64,000 nt of DNA from Taenia hydatigena. Its lineage: Eukaryota > Platyhelminthes > Cestoda > Cyclophyllidea > Taeniidae. Of this stretch, positions 10,691 through 18,652 are shown one piece after another. The DNA lies in the NCBI GenBank assembly GCA_036345935.2, contig JADWOT020000004.1, positions 12,778,617 through 12,842,616 of the forward strand. Direction: 5' to 3'. Under the pieces are notes generated by a model. The model was not told the origin of the DNA and ran no database searches. It worked only from the letters and a program-made list of their open reading frames with translations. A program made the position numbers and the translations under genes. Numbering within the stretch: the first letter of the stretch is position 1; each line of letters starts with the position of its first letter.

Positions 10691-11152
10691 GAAGGAGGAG
10701 GAGGTGGTGGTGTGGATAGCGCGAAGGGCCTTTGCGCTGAAAGGAGGAGGGGGAGGATGAGAAGACGGATGGAGACAAAGGGCCGTTCGAAGAGGGACGA
10801 GGACGGGCAGCAGGAAGAGGAGGAGGAGGAGGAGGAGGAGGTGTGGGTGGAGCGGGTGGAGCGTGAGCGGGAGCAGGCGCAGGTGCGGGATGGGCAGCGC
10901 GAGGAGAAGCAGGAGGAGGACGGGAGAATGGAGGAGGTGAAGAAGGGGAAGACGCACAATGTCATCATGGAGAGCGGTCACCACGTACACGGCAAAGCAA
11001 AGAAGACGCGCAGCGGCAGGTGGCGTCGGCTCTTCACCAACGCAATCGGTGGACTCGCGTGGCACCAACAACACAAGGGACCACCTCACCAACACCCACA
11101 CCGACACCGACACCGACACCGACACCGGTTTACAGACTCCATGATGCATTGA
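10499..11152 (+). CDS. Long acidic/basic low-complexity ORF, unrecognised
   Basis: About 217 codons are open from an ATG at 10,499, within a longer open frame from 10,448. The order is the family A block (SDAKLVRFQQML, YEWREE), a poly-Gly patch, an Arg-rich segment, a Glu run encoded by a GAG microsatellite, a mixed Glu/Arg/Gln segment that could be coiled coil, a basic KKTRSGRWRR patch, and a His/Arg tail from a CACCGA hexanucleotide repeat. The last part (from 11,028) is inside duplicated module A. Long open length here is partly explained by stop-poor repeats, so the ORF is uncertain. The N-terminal family A block is the only conserved part. Confidence 0.3.
   Translation: MESSTGASDAKLVRFQQMLQFFASPPSHSMRRRQRRSAETEGDTGAADTTYGVTDLPDEYEWREEGGGGGGVDSAKGLCAERRRGRMRRRMETKGRSKRDEDGQQEEEEEEEEEVWVERVEREREQAQVRDGQREEKQEEDGRMEEVKKGKTHNVIMESGHHVHGKAKKTRSGRWRRLFTNAIGGLAWHQQHKGPPHQHPHRHRHRHRHRFTDSMMH
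11089..11130 (+). repeat. CACCGA hexanucleotide repeat
   Basis: About five CACCGA/CACCAA units, degenerate in the inverted copy at about 18,570-18,600. Confidence 0.85.
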
Positions 11153-11230
11153 TGATGGAGCAAAGTGTGCTTCTTGCCTACCACCAATTCACACCAGGTC
11201 AAGTTGGTGAGAGCATTGTCCTTCCTGTTA

Positions 11231-11232
11231 AT

Positions 11233-11278
<46 letters not shown>

Positions 11279-11294
11279 GAGGAGGAGGAGGAGA
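11231..11294 (+). repeat. CAG/GAG trinucleotide repeat
   Basis: An ATG is followed by ten CAG, one CAA, four CAG and then GAG units. In the frame containing this ATG they encode Gln15 followed by a Glu run. The inverted copy at about 18,408-18,455 is three Gln codons shorter. A second CAG/GAG tract lies at 11,355-11,403. Confidence 0.92.
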
Positions 11295-11498
11295 AGGGCG
11301 TTGTTGTTGTCGTTGTTGTGGCTGTTAGGGACACTGTAGTTGTCACGGTTGGCTCAGCAGCAGTAGCAGTAGCAGCAGCAGCAGCAGCAGCAGGAGGAGG
11401 AGGTAGATGACGATGATGACCTCTACCCATGCCAAGAGCGAAGGACTTCCGTTCGTCCATCCGTCTCTCTTACCTTCCTATTTTTTTTCTCTCCTTTT

Positions 11499-11834
11499 TC
11501 ATTTAGTGTTCGGTTGAGATGTCCCGGTGCCAACAATGTCTCGCACATGTCCACCGTCAGAGTCGACAATTGTGCCCCTGCTGCCATCGCCGATGCCGTT
11601 GTTCACCGCCATGCGTGATGTCTCCTCGTTCTTCACTTCTTTCTCCGTTCCGATGCCTCCTCTCTCTCTCTCTCTCTCTCTCCCTCCCTCCCTCACTCCC
11701 TGCCTCCCTTCCCTCTCCCTGTTCCCCTCCCTCCCCGCCTTCCTTCCTTCACTCCTTCCTTCCTTTCTCCCTTCCTCTTCTTCCTCGAGTAGCTGCTTGT
11801 CTTCCACCGTCGCCCTTCCTTCTTTCGTATTCAC
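11499..11834 (-). CDS. Glu/Arg-rich open frame inside module A (left copy)
   Basis: An open frame of 111 codons without an ATG start, identical at protein level to 17,870-18,205 (+) in the inverted copy. It is dominated by Glu, Arg and Gly from a GAGG/GA microsatellite (ERERER). The C-terminal third (SRMAVNNGIGDGSRGTIVDS) is more complex. It follows the YEWEE-type family A block after a stop and a gtgag donor-like site, so it could be intron or a downstream exon. Coding status is doubtful. Confidence 0.2.
   Translation of the reverse strand: MNTKEGRATVEDKQLLEEEEEGRKEGRSEGRKAGREGNREREGRQGVREGGRERERERGGIGTEKEVKNEETSRMAVNNGIGDGSRGTIVDSDGGHVRDIVGTGTSQPNTK
11656..11775 (+). repeat. (CT)n and CCCT/CCTT microsatellites
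   Basis: A TC dinucleotide run (11,659-11,681) grades into CCCT, CTCC and CCTT units up to about 11,775. The same tract appears as GA/GGGA in the inverted copy near 17,930-18,045. Confidence 0.92.
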
Positions 11835-11837
11835 ATC

Positions 11838-12059
11838 TCACCCCTCCGCTTCCTCCCATTCGCATTCATCCGGACCTTCGGCTGTGCCGTAGACGACTGC
11901 TGCTGATGCGTCGGCTCCTTCCATTTCGCCACCGTCAGCCACGACTTGCAGTATCCGTTGCAATTCACCAAACTTCACATCGGATGCGACTGCCTGCCAG
12001 TTCTCCCTCCGCCCACACTGCCTACCCTGCCCATTCTGTCCCACTTCCCCTGCTTCCAC
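11838..12059 (-). CDS. Family A exon block 2 (left duplicated copy)
   Basis: An open frame encoding SDVKFGELQRILQVVADGG through PDECEWEEAEG. The sequence is identical to 17,645-17,866 (+) and related to the diverged copy at 10,520-10,690 (+). The frame has no upstream ATG and overlaps the first family A block in another frame, so it is more likely an exon reached by splicing. The product is unrecognised, with a helical, amphipathic N-terminal half and an acidic C-terminus. Confidence 0.35.
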   Translation of the reverse strand: MEAGEVGQNGQGRQCGRRENWQAVASDVKFGELQRILQVVADGGEMEGADASAAVVYGTAEGPDECEWEEAEG

Positions 12060-12187
12060 ATGAACATTCGTCTGAGGTGCTTTGTGTCAGACAGCTTCTT
12101 GGCTTCTTTGGCAACCCACATGCCACCTTTCTTATTCTCGTTCTTCTTCTTCTTCTTTGTTTGTTCAAATACATCTCTTTTGTTCAT
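11975..12187 (-). CDS. Family A ORF with ATG, 70 codons (left duplicated copy)
   Basis: An ATG-started frame. MNKRDVFEQTKKKKKNENKK is a lysine-rich start, followed by the conserved VAKEAKKLSDTKHLRRMFMW block and a Gly/Arg-rich tail. It differs from 17,517-17,729 (+) by one residue (Thr versus Ala in the SD.KHL motif). The lysine run is encoded by a GAA microsatellite. Conservation of the VAK...MFMW block in the diverged copy at 10.39 kb is the best sign that this is or was protein-coding. Function unknown. Confidence 0.38.
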   Translation of the reverse strand: MNKRDVFEQTKKKKKNENKKGGMWVAKEAKKLSDTKHLRRMFMWKQGKWDRMGRVGSVGGGRTGRQSHPM

Positions 12188-12260
12188 CAGACGAACGCCT
12201 TATCTCACTTATCACTTAGTAGGCGGCAGGATGGCTGTGATGCCACAGAATCCACCTTAC

Positions 12261-14600
12261 TGTCGATTTGAGCTCACTCTCCACCGGCCACTTCGAAGCA
12301 TTCAATACCACATCCCGACTCTGTCTTATGGTCGTTGAGGTGTGTGACACCATCTCCTTCACATTATAATTAGACATTCACTTCATCAGTTGTGTGTTTA
12401 TGATATAAGAGGAGTGGGAATAATAGAAGACGCAGGCCACGTGAATTCAGAAGTGAACGCAAGGCATCAAAATGCAACCGAACAGTTGCTCAAGTAATAA
12501 ATAAGTACCTCATTATTTGATTGAATTAACCATAGCTGGGTTGCTCAAATGCTACGATGACGACGACGGCGTCGACGGTGTGGGAACCAGGCAGAACGTA
12601 GGCACCCAGTGCAGTTGCAAAGTGACAGAATCGCTTTTTGCACCCAATGCTACTAATATGTGCGTCAGCAAATGACAAGTGTCCCCTTCTCCTTACCGCC
12701 TCACTAACAATTTGGGGTATGTACCACCACAACCACCACCACCATCACCACCACCTCCTCCTCCTTATGTGGCTGCCACCGCTGCAGCCGCCACTACTGG
12801 AACGCAAGCCAGACCCTGGCTTTACTACCACTACTGCTACTACTACTCAGCGGAGAGAAATTGTGCGCCGTCGAGTTGGTAAAGCTCCACCTACCGAGCG
12901 CGTTTCAGTAGTATTGACATCCTACCTCAAGATTCAAACGTCGAAATTGGCAGGATGACGCGTGGAATGATGCGCTTTTCACTGTATGTGCCCTCCTCCA
13001 CCTCCCATCCTCTTCTCTTCCTCCTTCTTCTTCTTAACATACAGCCGAACGCTCTACACAAGGTAGAGCTGAATTTAACACTACTTCTTATAATAAAATT
13101 CTACACCATTAGTTTGCGCATACCCCACGATTTACCCATAGTCATGAGGCCACGTCACTAAGTAATCCAGCAAGTTCCACTCCAGTCGCTTTGAACCCTG
13201 CTGCCGGAGGTAACACCTACGCTAAACACGCTTCATCTGCTTAGCAGCAATCCTCATCTCCACACCCAACAGTAGTGCCCGTTTCGCCTAAACAATGACG
13301 CTAACTGCATTCACTTCTTCTAATCAACCGATCCCTCCTCCTCATCCTCCTACTTTTCAAATACCACACAACACAACTGTCCCTCACCACCTTTATTGCT
13401 TTAAATACATAGGATATTCTGGATAGCCATGACTTGGTGATATGAAACACATGCCACGCGTGTATGTGCAACGTAACAAGAAGAGTGGTCACGGTGCAAC
13501 GCGTTACGAACGCATCTTCAGCAGGTCCAATCAACTTGTGAAACTGCAAACGCATTGGTTAACACCATATTCCTCGAGGAGTACAAATCAATTAACCTAT
13601 CCTGTGCATGCAAGTACCACAATAACATCATGGATAGACACACCAGATAACCAGCATCTATGCTCCTACCTTACCTTTCACTTTGGGAGCGCTTCCGCTT
13701 CTACTGCAATGGCGCCAAATCGGTGGTCCTTCTCAACCATTCATCCATACTTCCATTCATCCACTGTGGACATGCCACAAACTAACGTAATCCACTCTCA
13801 ACACTGTCCTGAGTCGCGAATGGCAAGGCATCCATTCCCCAACAATCATTGGCCCATAATCATTGGTAAAACGACCCATGTGAGTCTGATGAGAAGCAAA
13901 ACAACACAACACTCAGCCGAATGCACAAGCCAGTCATTCATTTACGACCTTAACCGACCTTAGTGGCGTAGATATTCGAACTATAAAAAGTCATTGGAAA
14001 CCATCAAATTCGCCACAAAGTCAGCTGAGTTATTCGAAAAAGCTTTTTGATACACCTTGAAACGTCAACAATGTTACGAAATGCATGTCTAAAGGCAACT
14101 GAAATTTTCCTTATAGGCGACACATTAAACTTTAAATGCTGTTATGTGGACCACATTTACTTTGCGCTGTTACACCTCTTGATTGGCATCTATGCTTTGA
14201 TCGACTGTTACGATTCATTGCCATATCTCCCACTCGTGCGCAATTCGTAAACTCTTTTTTGTGTGTTCCTACTTCAAATTTTATGTTTGTTACAAAACTG
14301 CTCTAGTTTGTGTTAGTTGTTGCATCGTATAAAATACATATATATTAAAAGCCTGATTGTTTTACCGAACGAACTTTGACCTGATTGATCATGTTTGTAC
14401 GTGGCTCGCGTAAGAGCTGGATGTTTCGGCGATCGCTGTTTCGGAGTAGTGAGCCTTTATTTAGCGTCAGAAGTTGGAAATCTTGTAAGCATTTGGTGCA
14501 TTTTGGTTAGTTTTGGTGGGTTTGTTATTACCAGGTATTTTAAATGTCGACTTTTTTCTCCTACACACATGCTTGCTGGAGTAAACGCAAAGGCCTCTTA
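12261..14600. other. Spacer with low-complexity ORFs, no recognised gene
   Basis: It contains a CACCAC/CTCCTC run at 12,722-12,770 that generates Pro-rich, His-rich and Leu-rich open frames depending on phase; none has a recognisable domain. An acceptor-like ctccttcttcttcttaacatacag is present at about 13,021-13,044. An ATG-started 173-codon ORF at 13,442-13,963 (+) is rich in His, Ser, Thr and Pro, without a domain or splice context; I regard it as probably chance. Confidence 0.35.
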
Positions 14601-14619
14601 ATGTGACTGTTGAGACGTT

Positions 14620-14765
14620 TACTAAGGTGCAGTTTTGCTACACGGCACTATAAGTGATAAATTATGACTGTTTTGGTAGTGTGTGGGGTTGCACGTTTCA
14701 CTAATGACGTTGGAGTTTGGTTGGTGGGGCGCAATTTGGTTGAGAGGAGTTATAATCTTACCGAG
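14620..14765 (+). repeat. Diverged relative of module B sequence
   Basis: Aligns with about 16,402-16,530: both run from a GGTGCA..TTTTTGC..CAC segment through GTGACTGTTTTG.T..TGTGTGGGGTTG-type sequence to a GACGTT.GGAGT block. It shows that module B belongs to an older, locally repeated unit. Confidence 0.55.
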
Positions 14766-15569
14766 TGCTTGGCAATCACTTGCTTGGTGCTTTCGTGCGA
14801 TCAAGCACCCATTACATGCATGCGTTTGTACTTGTATTTGTTCTTTCTTTATCACTCTATATGTTAGGCTAATCGTTCCAAAAATAGCTGCAGTCGCTGT
14901 GAAGGCTTTTTGTTTTCCATTTGCATTGCCTAATCGCGTTGATGTTTTCACTACACAATCCTTCTTGCGAATAAGTAGGATCGTTTTCGCTGTTTCCAAG
15001 TGGTTAGTTATTTTATCAAGAATGGGTTTTGATGAATGCGGTGGAATTTGATGAAGAGGCTTGTGAGGAGTTTTAACGTTGTTCATTATTTCCTTGCTAG
15101 TATTCATCTTGTTTATAAATCTTATCCTCCACTTTCCTTTTCCGCTTTCATGCTAGAATAGACGTTGAAGAAGGGGAAGAGGAAGAAGAAGGAGAAGGAG
15201 ATGGAGATGAAGCTGTAGCAATGAGCGTGAATCTCGCCTTTGCTATGACTTCGCGCACTCCCTAGGTAGGATTGGATTGAGTTGTTGGTGCCTTTTGTGG
15301 GTGCAGTAACAGAATCGATGTGCGTTGTTCTAATGTTGGGTGGAAAGGTGCTTTTCCTGTTTACTTGTGTGGTGAAGGGTGCGCTATTGTCATGACTGTG
15401 ATATGCGTGCTGTTGGAGCAGCAGCGCATAGAGATGGCGGAGGACTGGGGGCGTGACGAGGGTAATTAGTTGTGTTGATGTGATCCTTGCTGCGAAAGGT
15501 GTTGTGTAGAGGGCCTAGGTGATGGTTTGATCGTAGGTATTTTCAGCTTTGATGGAACGAGTTGGTGCC

Positions 15570-15612
15570 TGAGTGAGTAAGTGAGTAAATGGGTGGGTGG
15601 GTGAGTGAGGTA
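15570..15612 (+). repeat. GTGA/GGGT tetranucleotide tract
   Basis: A run of TGAGTGAG, AAGTGAG and GGGTGGGTGGGT units lying just upstream of module B. Confidence 0.75.
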
Positions 15613-15846
15613 GACGCAGCAGCAGGAATGGGGCTAGGGGGAAGCTTTGGAATCACTACGCAGACTGCACTTTGTAGCAGTCGTAAGTATTTGCTTGCGG
15701 CTGTGGTGCACTGCTTGGATGGATTGGCGGTGGTCGCTTGTGTTGGCATGTGGGTTGGGTGTGGCTCTGCTGGTCTGTGCTTTGCGCTAGGAGAGGGTTG
15801 GGGTGGGGAAGCATCTCCTCCTTACAACTCTTTCCCAATGTTGCAG

Positions 15847-16113
15847 GTGCAATGGTTCGGAATGCTTGGAAGGCGAAGGAAGGATTGTGATACTGCACGG
15901 CACAGACGGTTGGTGGACGCAGCTACATCGATTGAAGCGGCGTCTCAATGGTTCTATTCTCTGCCTCCTCCACGGAGCTTTGTTTCTGCCTGTGTTGGTG
16001 CGTATGCCTGGACATCACTGACGGGGACATTCATTCATTCATTCATTCATCCAACGATGGCTATCGCAACAACAGCAGTTTCATCAGTCGTTTTGGGCTG
16101 CCCGACTGGGTAA
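15847..16113 (+). CDS. Family B exon-like frame 1 (YAWTS motif)
   Basis: An acceptor-like ttcccaatgttgcag ends at about 15,846. The frame stays open to TAA and contains AATSIEAASQWFYSLPPPRS followed by SACVGAYAWTSLTG. The same motif order (FY.xPPPxSxxSA...YAWTSxT) is found at 16,655-16,840 (+) after another acceptor (gtcaatattctag), and in the inverted copies. Preserved protein motif and acceptor between diverged tandem copies favour a coding exon. An ATTC tetranucleotide run follows the motif. No family recognised. Confidence 0.38.
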   Translation: MQWFGMLGRRRKDCDTARHRRLVDAATSIEAASQWFYSLPPPRSFVSACVGAYAWTSLTGTFIHSFIHPTMAIATTAVSSVVLGCPTG

Positions 16114-16567
16114 GTGGCCAATGTTGAATTTTTGTATCAGAAACGACTTGGGTTTGCGGTTGAACTAACCAGTAAGAAGGTTTAGACGCATTGGAAGGTG
16201 TGGATTTTATTCTTGCCAGCTGTAATCACGGAGAGAAGCATTCTGGTTCCTCGCAAATGCGAAAGCCTAACTTGGCGTTAGAAAAAGGCGGATGGGTGAG
16301 CATGTTTGATAGACTGTGGCCTTCACTTCAAAAAGTCGTTGGATGAATAAGTGTGGCGATTAGGTGTTGTTCGGAGCGATGGAATCAGTCCTTCTACTCA
16401 CGTGGTGCATTTTTTGCCACTGTATAGCATGATAGGCGGTAAATGGTGACTGTTTTGTTGGTTTGTGGGGTTGTTTGTGCCTTGAACGACGTTTGGAGTA
16501 TGCTTAATTGGGTAGGGAGTTGCGGTATACTGCTTGGGTAGACTGGCGGTGGTCCCTCATGTTAGTG

Positions 16568-16612
16568 TTGATTTGTGCTTTGCTGTGAGGAGGAGGGGGA
16601 GGAGAAGAAAGA
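16568..16612 (+). repeat. GGA/GAAGA microsatellite
   Basis: A purine tract (GGAGGAGGGGGAGGAGAAGAAAGAGGAGG), longer and purer as CTC in the inverted arm at 19,260-19,298. Confidence 0.85.
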
Positions 16613-16654
16613 GGAGGCATTTCCATCTGACAACTCGTTGTCAATATTCTAGGT

Positions 16655-16830
16655 ACCTGAAGGACGGGGATTTGGAGAGTCGTCGACGGCGCTAGTTCAA
16701 CCTTTCTATGCTTCGCCTCCTCCGCAAAGCCCCGCTTCTGCGACCGCAGCTGCTGCTGCTACTGCCACGTATGCGTGGACATCACCGACCGACGATGCGA
16801 TGGGATGTGGGTGGCTTAACAGCAAGTGCT
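16655..16830 (+). CDS. Family B exon-like frame 2 (YAWTSPT motif)
   Basis: It follows the acceptor gtcaatattctag (ends about 16,652). The frame reads ESSTALVQPFYASPPPQSPA, an Ala-rich stretch from GCT/GCA codons, and then TYAWTSPTDDAMGCGW to TAA. It is a diverged tandem relative of the frame at 15,847-16,113 and is almost unchanged in the inverted arm (19,050-19,230, minus). Two copies of the same motif within 0.8 kb suggest tandem exon duplication. Function unknown. Confidence 0.38.
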
Positions 16831-17516
16831 ATGCGCAATAACATCGGCCTGAGTGTTGAACTTGCTCTTAAATAACAATCTCCCTTTTGAGTACTTTACT
16901 GAATTTCAGCTGAAGATTGTTGGGACTTTTCTGAGTAGTTATGGAAGGTTGTGGTGGACTATTTTTTGTGGTTGCACAGTCAACAGCGTGGGACCAAAGC
17001 TTGACGAGAGGACGACGCGAACGCCGATAGATTGGCAACTACTAAGGAGGCAAACCCTCACTGAGTGAGGTGATGGAGAATGAGGCAGTTGTTGCAGAAG
17101 AGTTCAGCCACTTGATTAATTTGAAGGGATCATGCCAGTTGAGATTTCTATCGAAAGTGATATTGGTTGGTGGGTTGTTGAGAAGTAGTCAGTGAATTAG
17201 TTGCGGAGGCAAGGAGTTGCGCCACTTGTGACCCTGTTAAGAGAAGTCAGCTGCTGTGCCATCGCCTAGTTGCTCGTCGTCCTTCATCATTTGCTTGGAT
17301 GCATGGAAGTCAAGTCGGCATAAACAGACGGCAGTGGGCTTCCTTTCATCCCATCAACCATCGCTCCTTTCTCGTCATTCATCAAGAATGACTTAAAAGA
17401 TGAGCACTTGATGTGGAGTGAGAGAGTTGCCCGGAAACGAAGTGTAAGGTGGATTCTGTGGCATCACAGCCATCCTGCCGCCTACTAAGTGATAAGTGAG
17501 ATAAGGCGTTCGTCTG

Positions 17517-17729
17517 ATGAACAAAAGAGATGTATTTGAACAAACAAAGAAGAAGAAGAAGAACGAGAATAAGAAAGGTGGCATGTGGGTTGCCAAAGAA
17601 GCCAAGAAGCTGTCTGACGCAAAGCACCTCAGACGAATGTTCATGTGGAAGCAGGGGAAGTGGGACAGAATGGGCAGGGTAGGCAGTGTGGGCGGAGGGA
17701 GAACTGGCAGGCAGTCGCATCCGATGTGA
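17517..17729 (+). CDS. Family A ORF with ATG, 70 codons (inverted copy)
   Basis: Partner of 11,975-12,187 (-) with one amino-acid difference. Starts with ATG, has a Lys-rich N-terminus and then VAKEAKKLSDAKHLRRMFMW. The second family A block follows in an overlapping frame at 17,645-17,866. If this is a gene, splicing or frameshifting must join the two blocks; no convincing donor/acceptor pair was pinned down. Confidence 0.38.
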   Translation: MNKRDVFEQTKKKKKNENKKGGMWVAKEAKKLSDAKHLRRMFMWKQGKWDRMGRVGSVGGGRTGRQSHPM

Positions 17730-17866
17730 AGTTTGGTGAATTGCAACGGATACTGCAAGTCGTGGCTGACGGTGGCGAAATGGAAGGAGCCGACGCATCA
17801 GCAGCAGTCGTCTACGGCACAGCCGAAGGTCCGGATGAATGCGAATGGGAGGAAGCGGAGGGGTGA
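17645..17866 (+). CDS. Family A exon block 2 (inverted copy)
   Basis: Identical in translation to 11,838-12,059 (-). It ends at a TGA that is part of a GGTGAGA donor-like site, which would fit an exon end just after the acidic YEWEE/CEWEE motif. Confidence 0.35.
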   Translation: MEAGEVGQNGQGRQCGRRENWQAVASDVKFGELQRILQVVADGGEMEGADASAAVVYGTAEGPDECEWEEAEG

Positions 17867-17869
17867 GAT

Positions 17870-18205
17870 GTGAATACGAAAGAAGGAAGGGCGACGGTGG
17901 AAGACAAGCAGCTACTCGAGGAAGAAGAGGAAGGGAGAAAGGAAGGAAGGAGTGAAGGAAGGAAGGCGGGGAGGGAGGGGAACAGGGAGAGGGAAGGGAG
18001 GCAGGGAGTGAGGGAGGGAGGGAGAGAGAGAGAGAGAGAGAGAGGAGGCATCGGAACGGAGAAAGAAGTGAAGAACGAGGAGACATCACGCATGGCGGTG
18101 AACAACGGCATCGGCGATGGCAGCAGGGGCACAATTGTCGACTCTGATGGTGGACATGTGCGAGACATTGTTGGCACCGGGACATCTCAACCGAACACTA
18201 AATGA
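17870..18205 (+). CDS. Glu/Arg-rich open frame inside module A (inverted copy)
   Basis: Same translation as 11,499-11,834 (-). It contains the GA dinucleotide run at 18,021-18,043 (Arg-Glu repeats). There is no ATG before residue 80. Open length is largely due to stop-poor purine repeats. Confidence 0.18.
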   Translation: MNTKEGRATVEDKQLLEEEEEGRKEGRSEGRKAGREGNREREGRQGVREGGRERERERGGIGTEKEVKNEETSRMAVNNGIGDGSRGTIVDSDGGHVRDIVGTGTSQPNTK

Positions 18206-18301
18206 AAAAGGAGAGAAAAAAAATAGGAAGGTAAGAGAGACGGACGGACGAACGGACGAACGGAAGTCCTTCGCTCTTGGCATGGGTAGAGGTCATCACC
18301 G

Positions 18302-18415
18302 TCATATACCTCCTGCTGCTGCTGCTGCTACTGCTGCTGAGCCAACCGTGACAACTACAGTGTCCCTAACAACCACAACAACGACAACAACAACGCCCTT
18401 CTCCTCCTCCTCCTC

Positions 18416-18451
<36 letters not shown>

Positions 18452-18460
18452 CATTAACAG
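18302..18460 (+). repeat. CTG/CTC trinucleotide tracts (inverted copy)
   Basis: Two CTG-rich tracts (18,312-18,340 and 18,417-18,452) flank a CAA/ACA-rich stretch and a CTCCTC run. They are shorter than the corresponding CAG tracts at 11,231-11,403. On the minus strand the second encodes Gln12 after an ATG, against Gln15 in the other copy. Confidence 0.9.
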
Positions 18461-18652
18461 GAAGGACAATGCTCTCACCAACTTGACCTGGTGTGAATTG
18501 GTGGTAGGCAAGAAGCACACTTTGCTCCATCATCAATGCATCATGGAGTCTGTAAGCCGGTGTCGGTATCTGTGACAGTGTCGATGTTGGTGAGGTGGTC
18601 CCTTGTGTTGTTGGTGCCACGCGAGTCCACCGATTGAGTTGGTGAAGAGCCG

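Larger units (their letters stand above)
11028..12260 (+). repeat. Module A, left copy of a large inverted duplication
   Basis: About 1.23 kb matches 17,444-18,652 in inverted orientation. Three translated stretches of 70-111 codons are identical or differ by one residue between copies. The right boundary is sharp (CCACCTTAC at 12,260, followed by unrelated sequence). The left boundary is at about CGGCTCTTCACC. Differences concentrate in microsatellites: the CAG tract encodes 15 Gln here against 12 in the other copy, and the CACCGA and CCGT tracts also differ. No terminal inverted repeats or target-site duplications were seen at the ends. Confidence 0.9.
15697..17221 (+). repeat. Module B, left arm of a 1.5-kb inverted duplication
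   Basis: This 1,525-base stretch matches 18,653-20,184 (1,532 bases) in inverted orientation. The outer half (15.7-16.45 kb against 19.5-20.18 kb) differs at roughly one base in twelve, whereas the inner part (about 16.64-17.22 kb against 18.65-19.24 kb) is almost identical, including a 71-codon stretch with no amino-acid change. The arms are separated by a 222-base unique piece plus inverted module A. The ends are sharp. No terminal inverted repeat or target duplication was found. Confidence 0.9.
17444..18652 (-). repeat. Module A, inverted copy
   Basis: The reverse complement of 11,028-12,260, near identical outside microsatellites. It lies directly against module B's inverted arm; the junction at 18,652/18,653 has no spacer. 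On the minus strand the order is therefore B then A, contiguous. On the plus-strand side A and B are 3.4 kb apart and in the opposite order (A then B). Confidence 0.9.

Noticed and set aside
11028..12260. Module A as a transposon
   Set aside because: No terminal inverted repeats, target-site duplications, transposase or reverse transcriptase motifs; boundaries differ from one another.
12679..12958. Pro-rich, His-rich and Leu-rich ORFs across CACCAC/CTCCTC
   Set aside because: All three phases are open because the repeat contains no stops; no conserved flanking domain.
13442..13963. ATG-started 173-codon ORF
   Set aside because: No domain, unusual His/Ser/Thr composition and no conserved relative in the window; kept only as a remark in the spacer entry.
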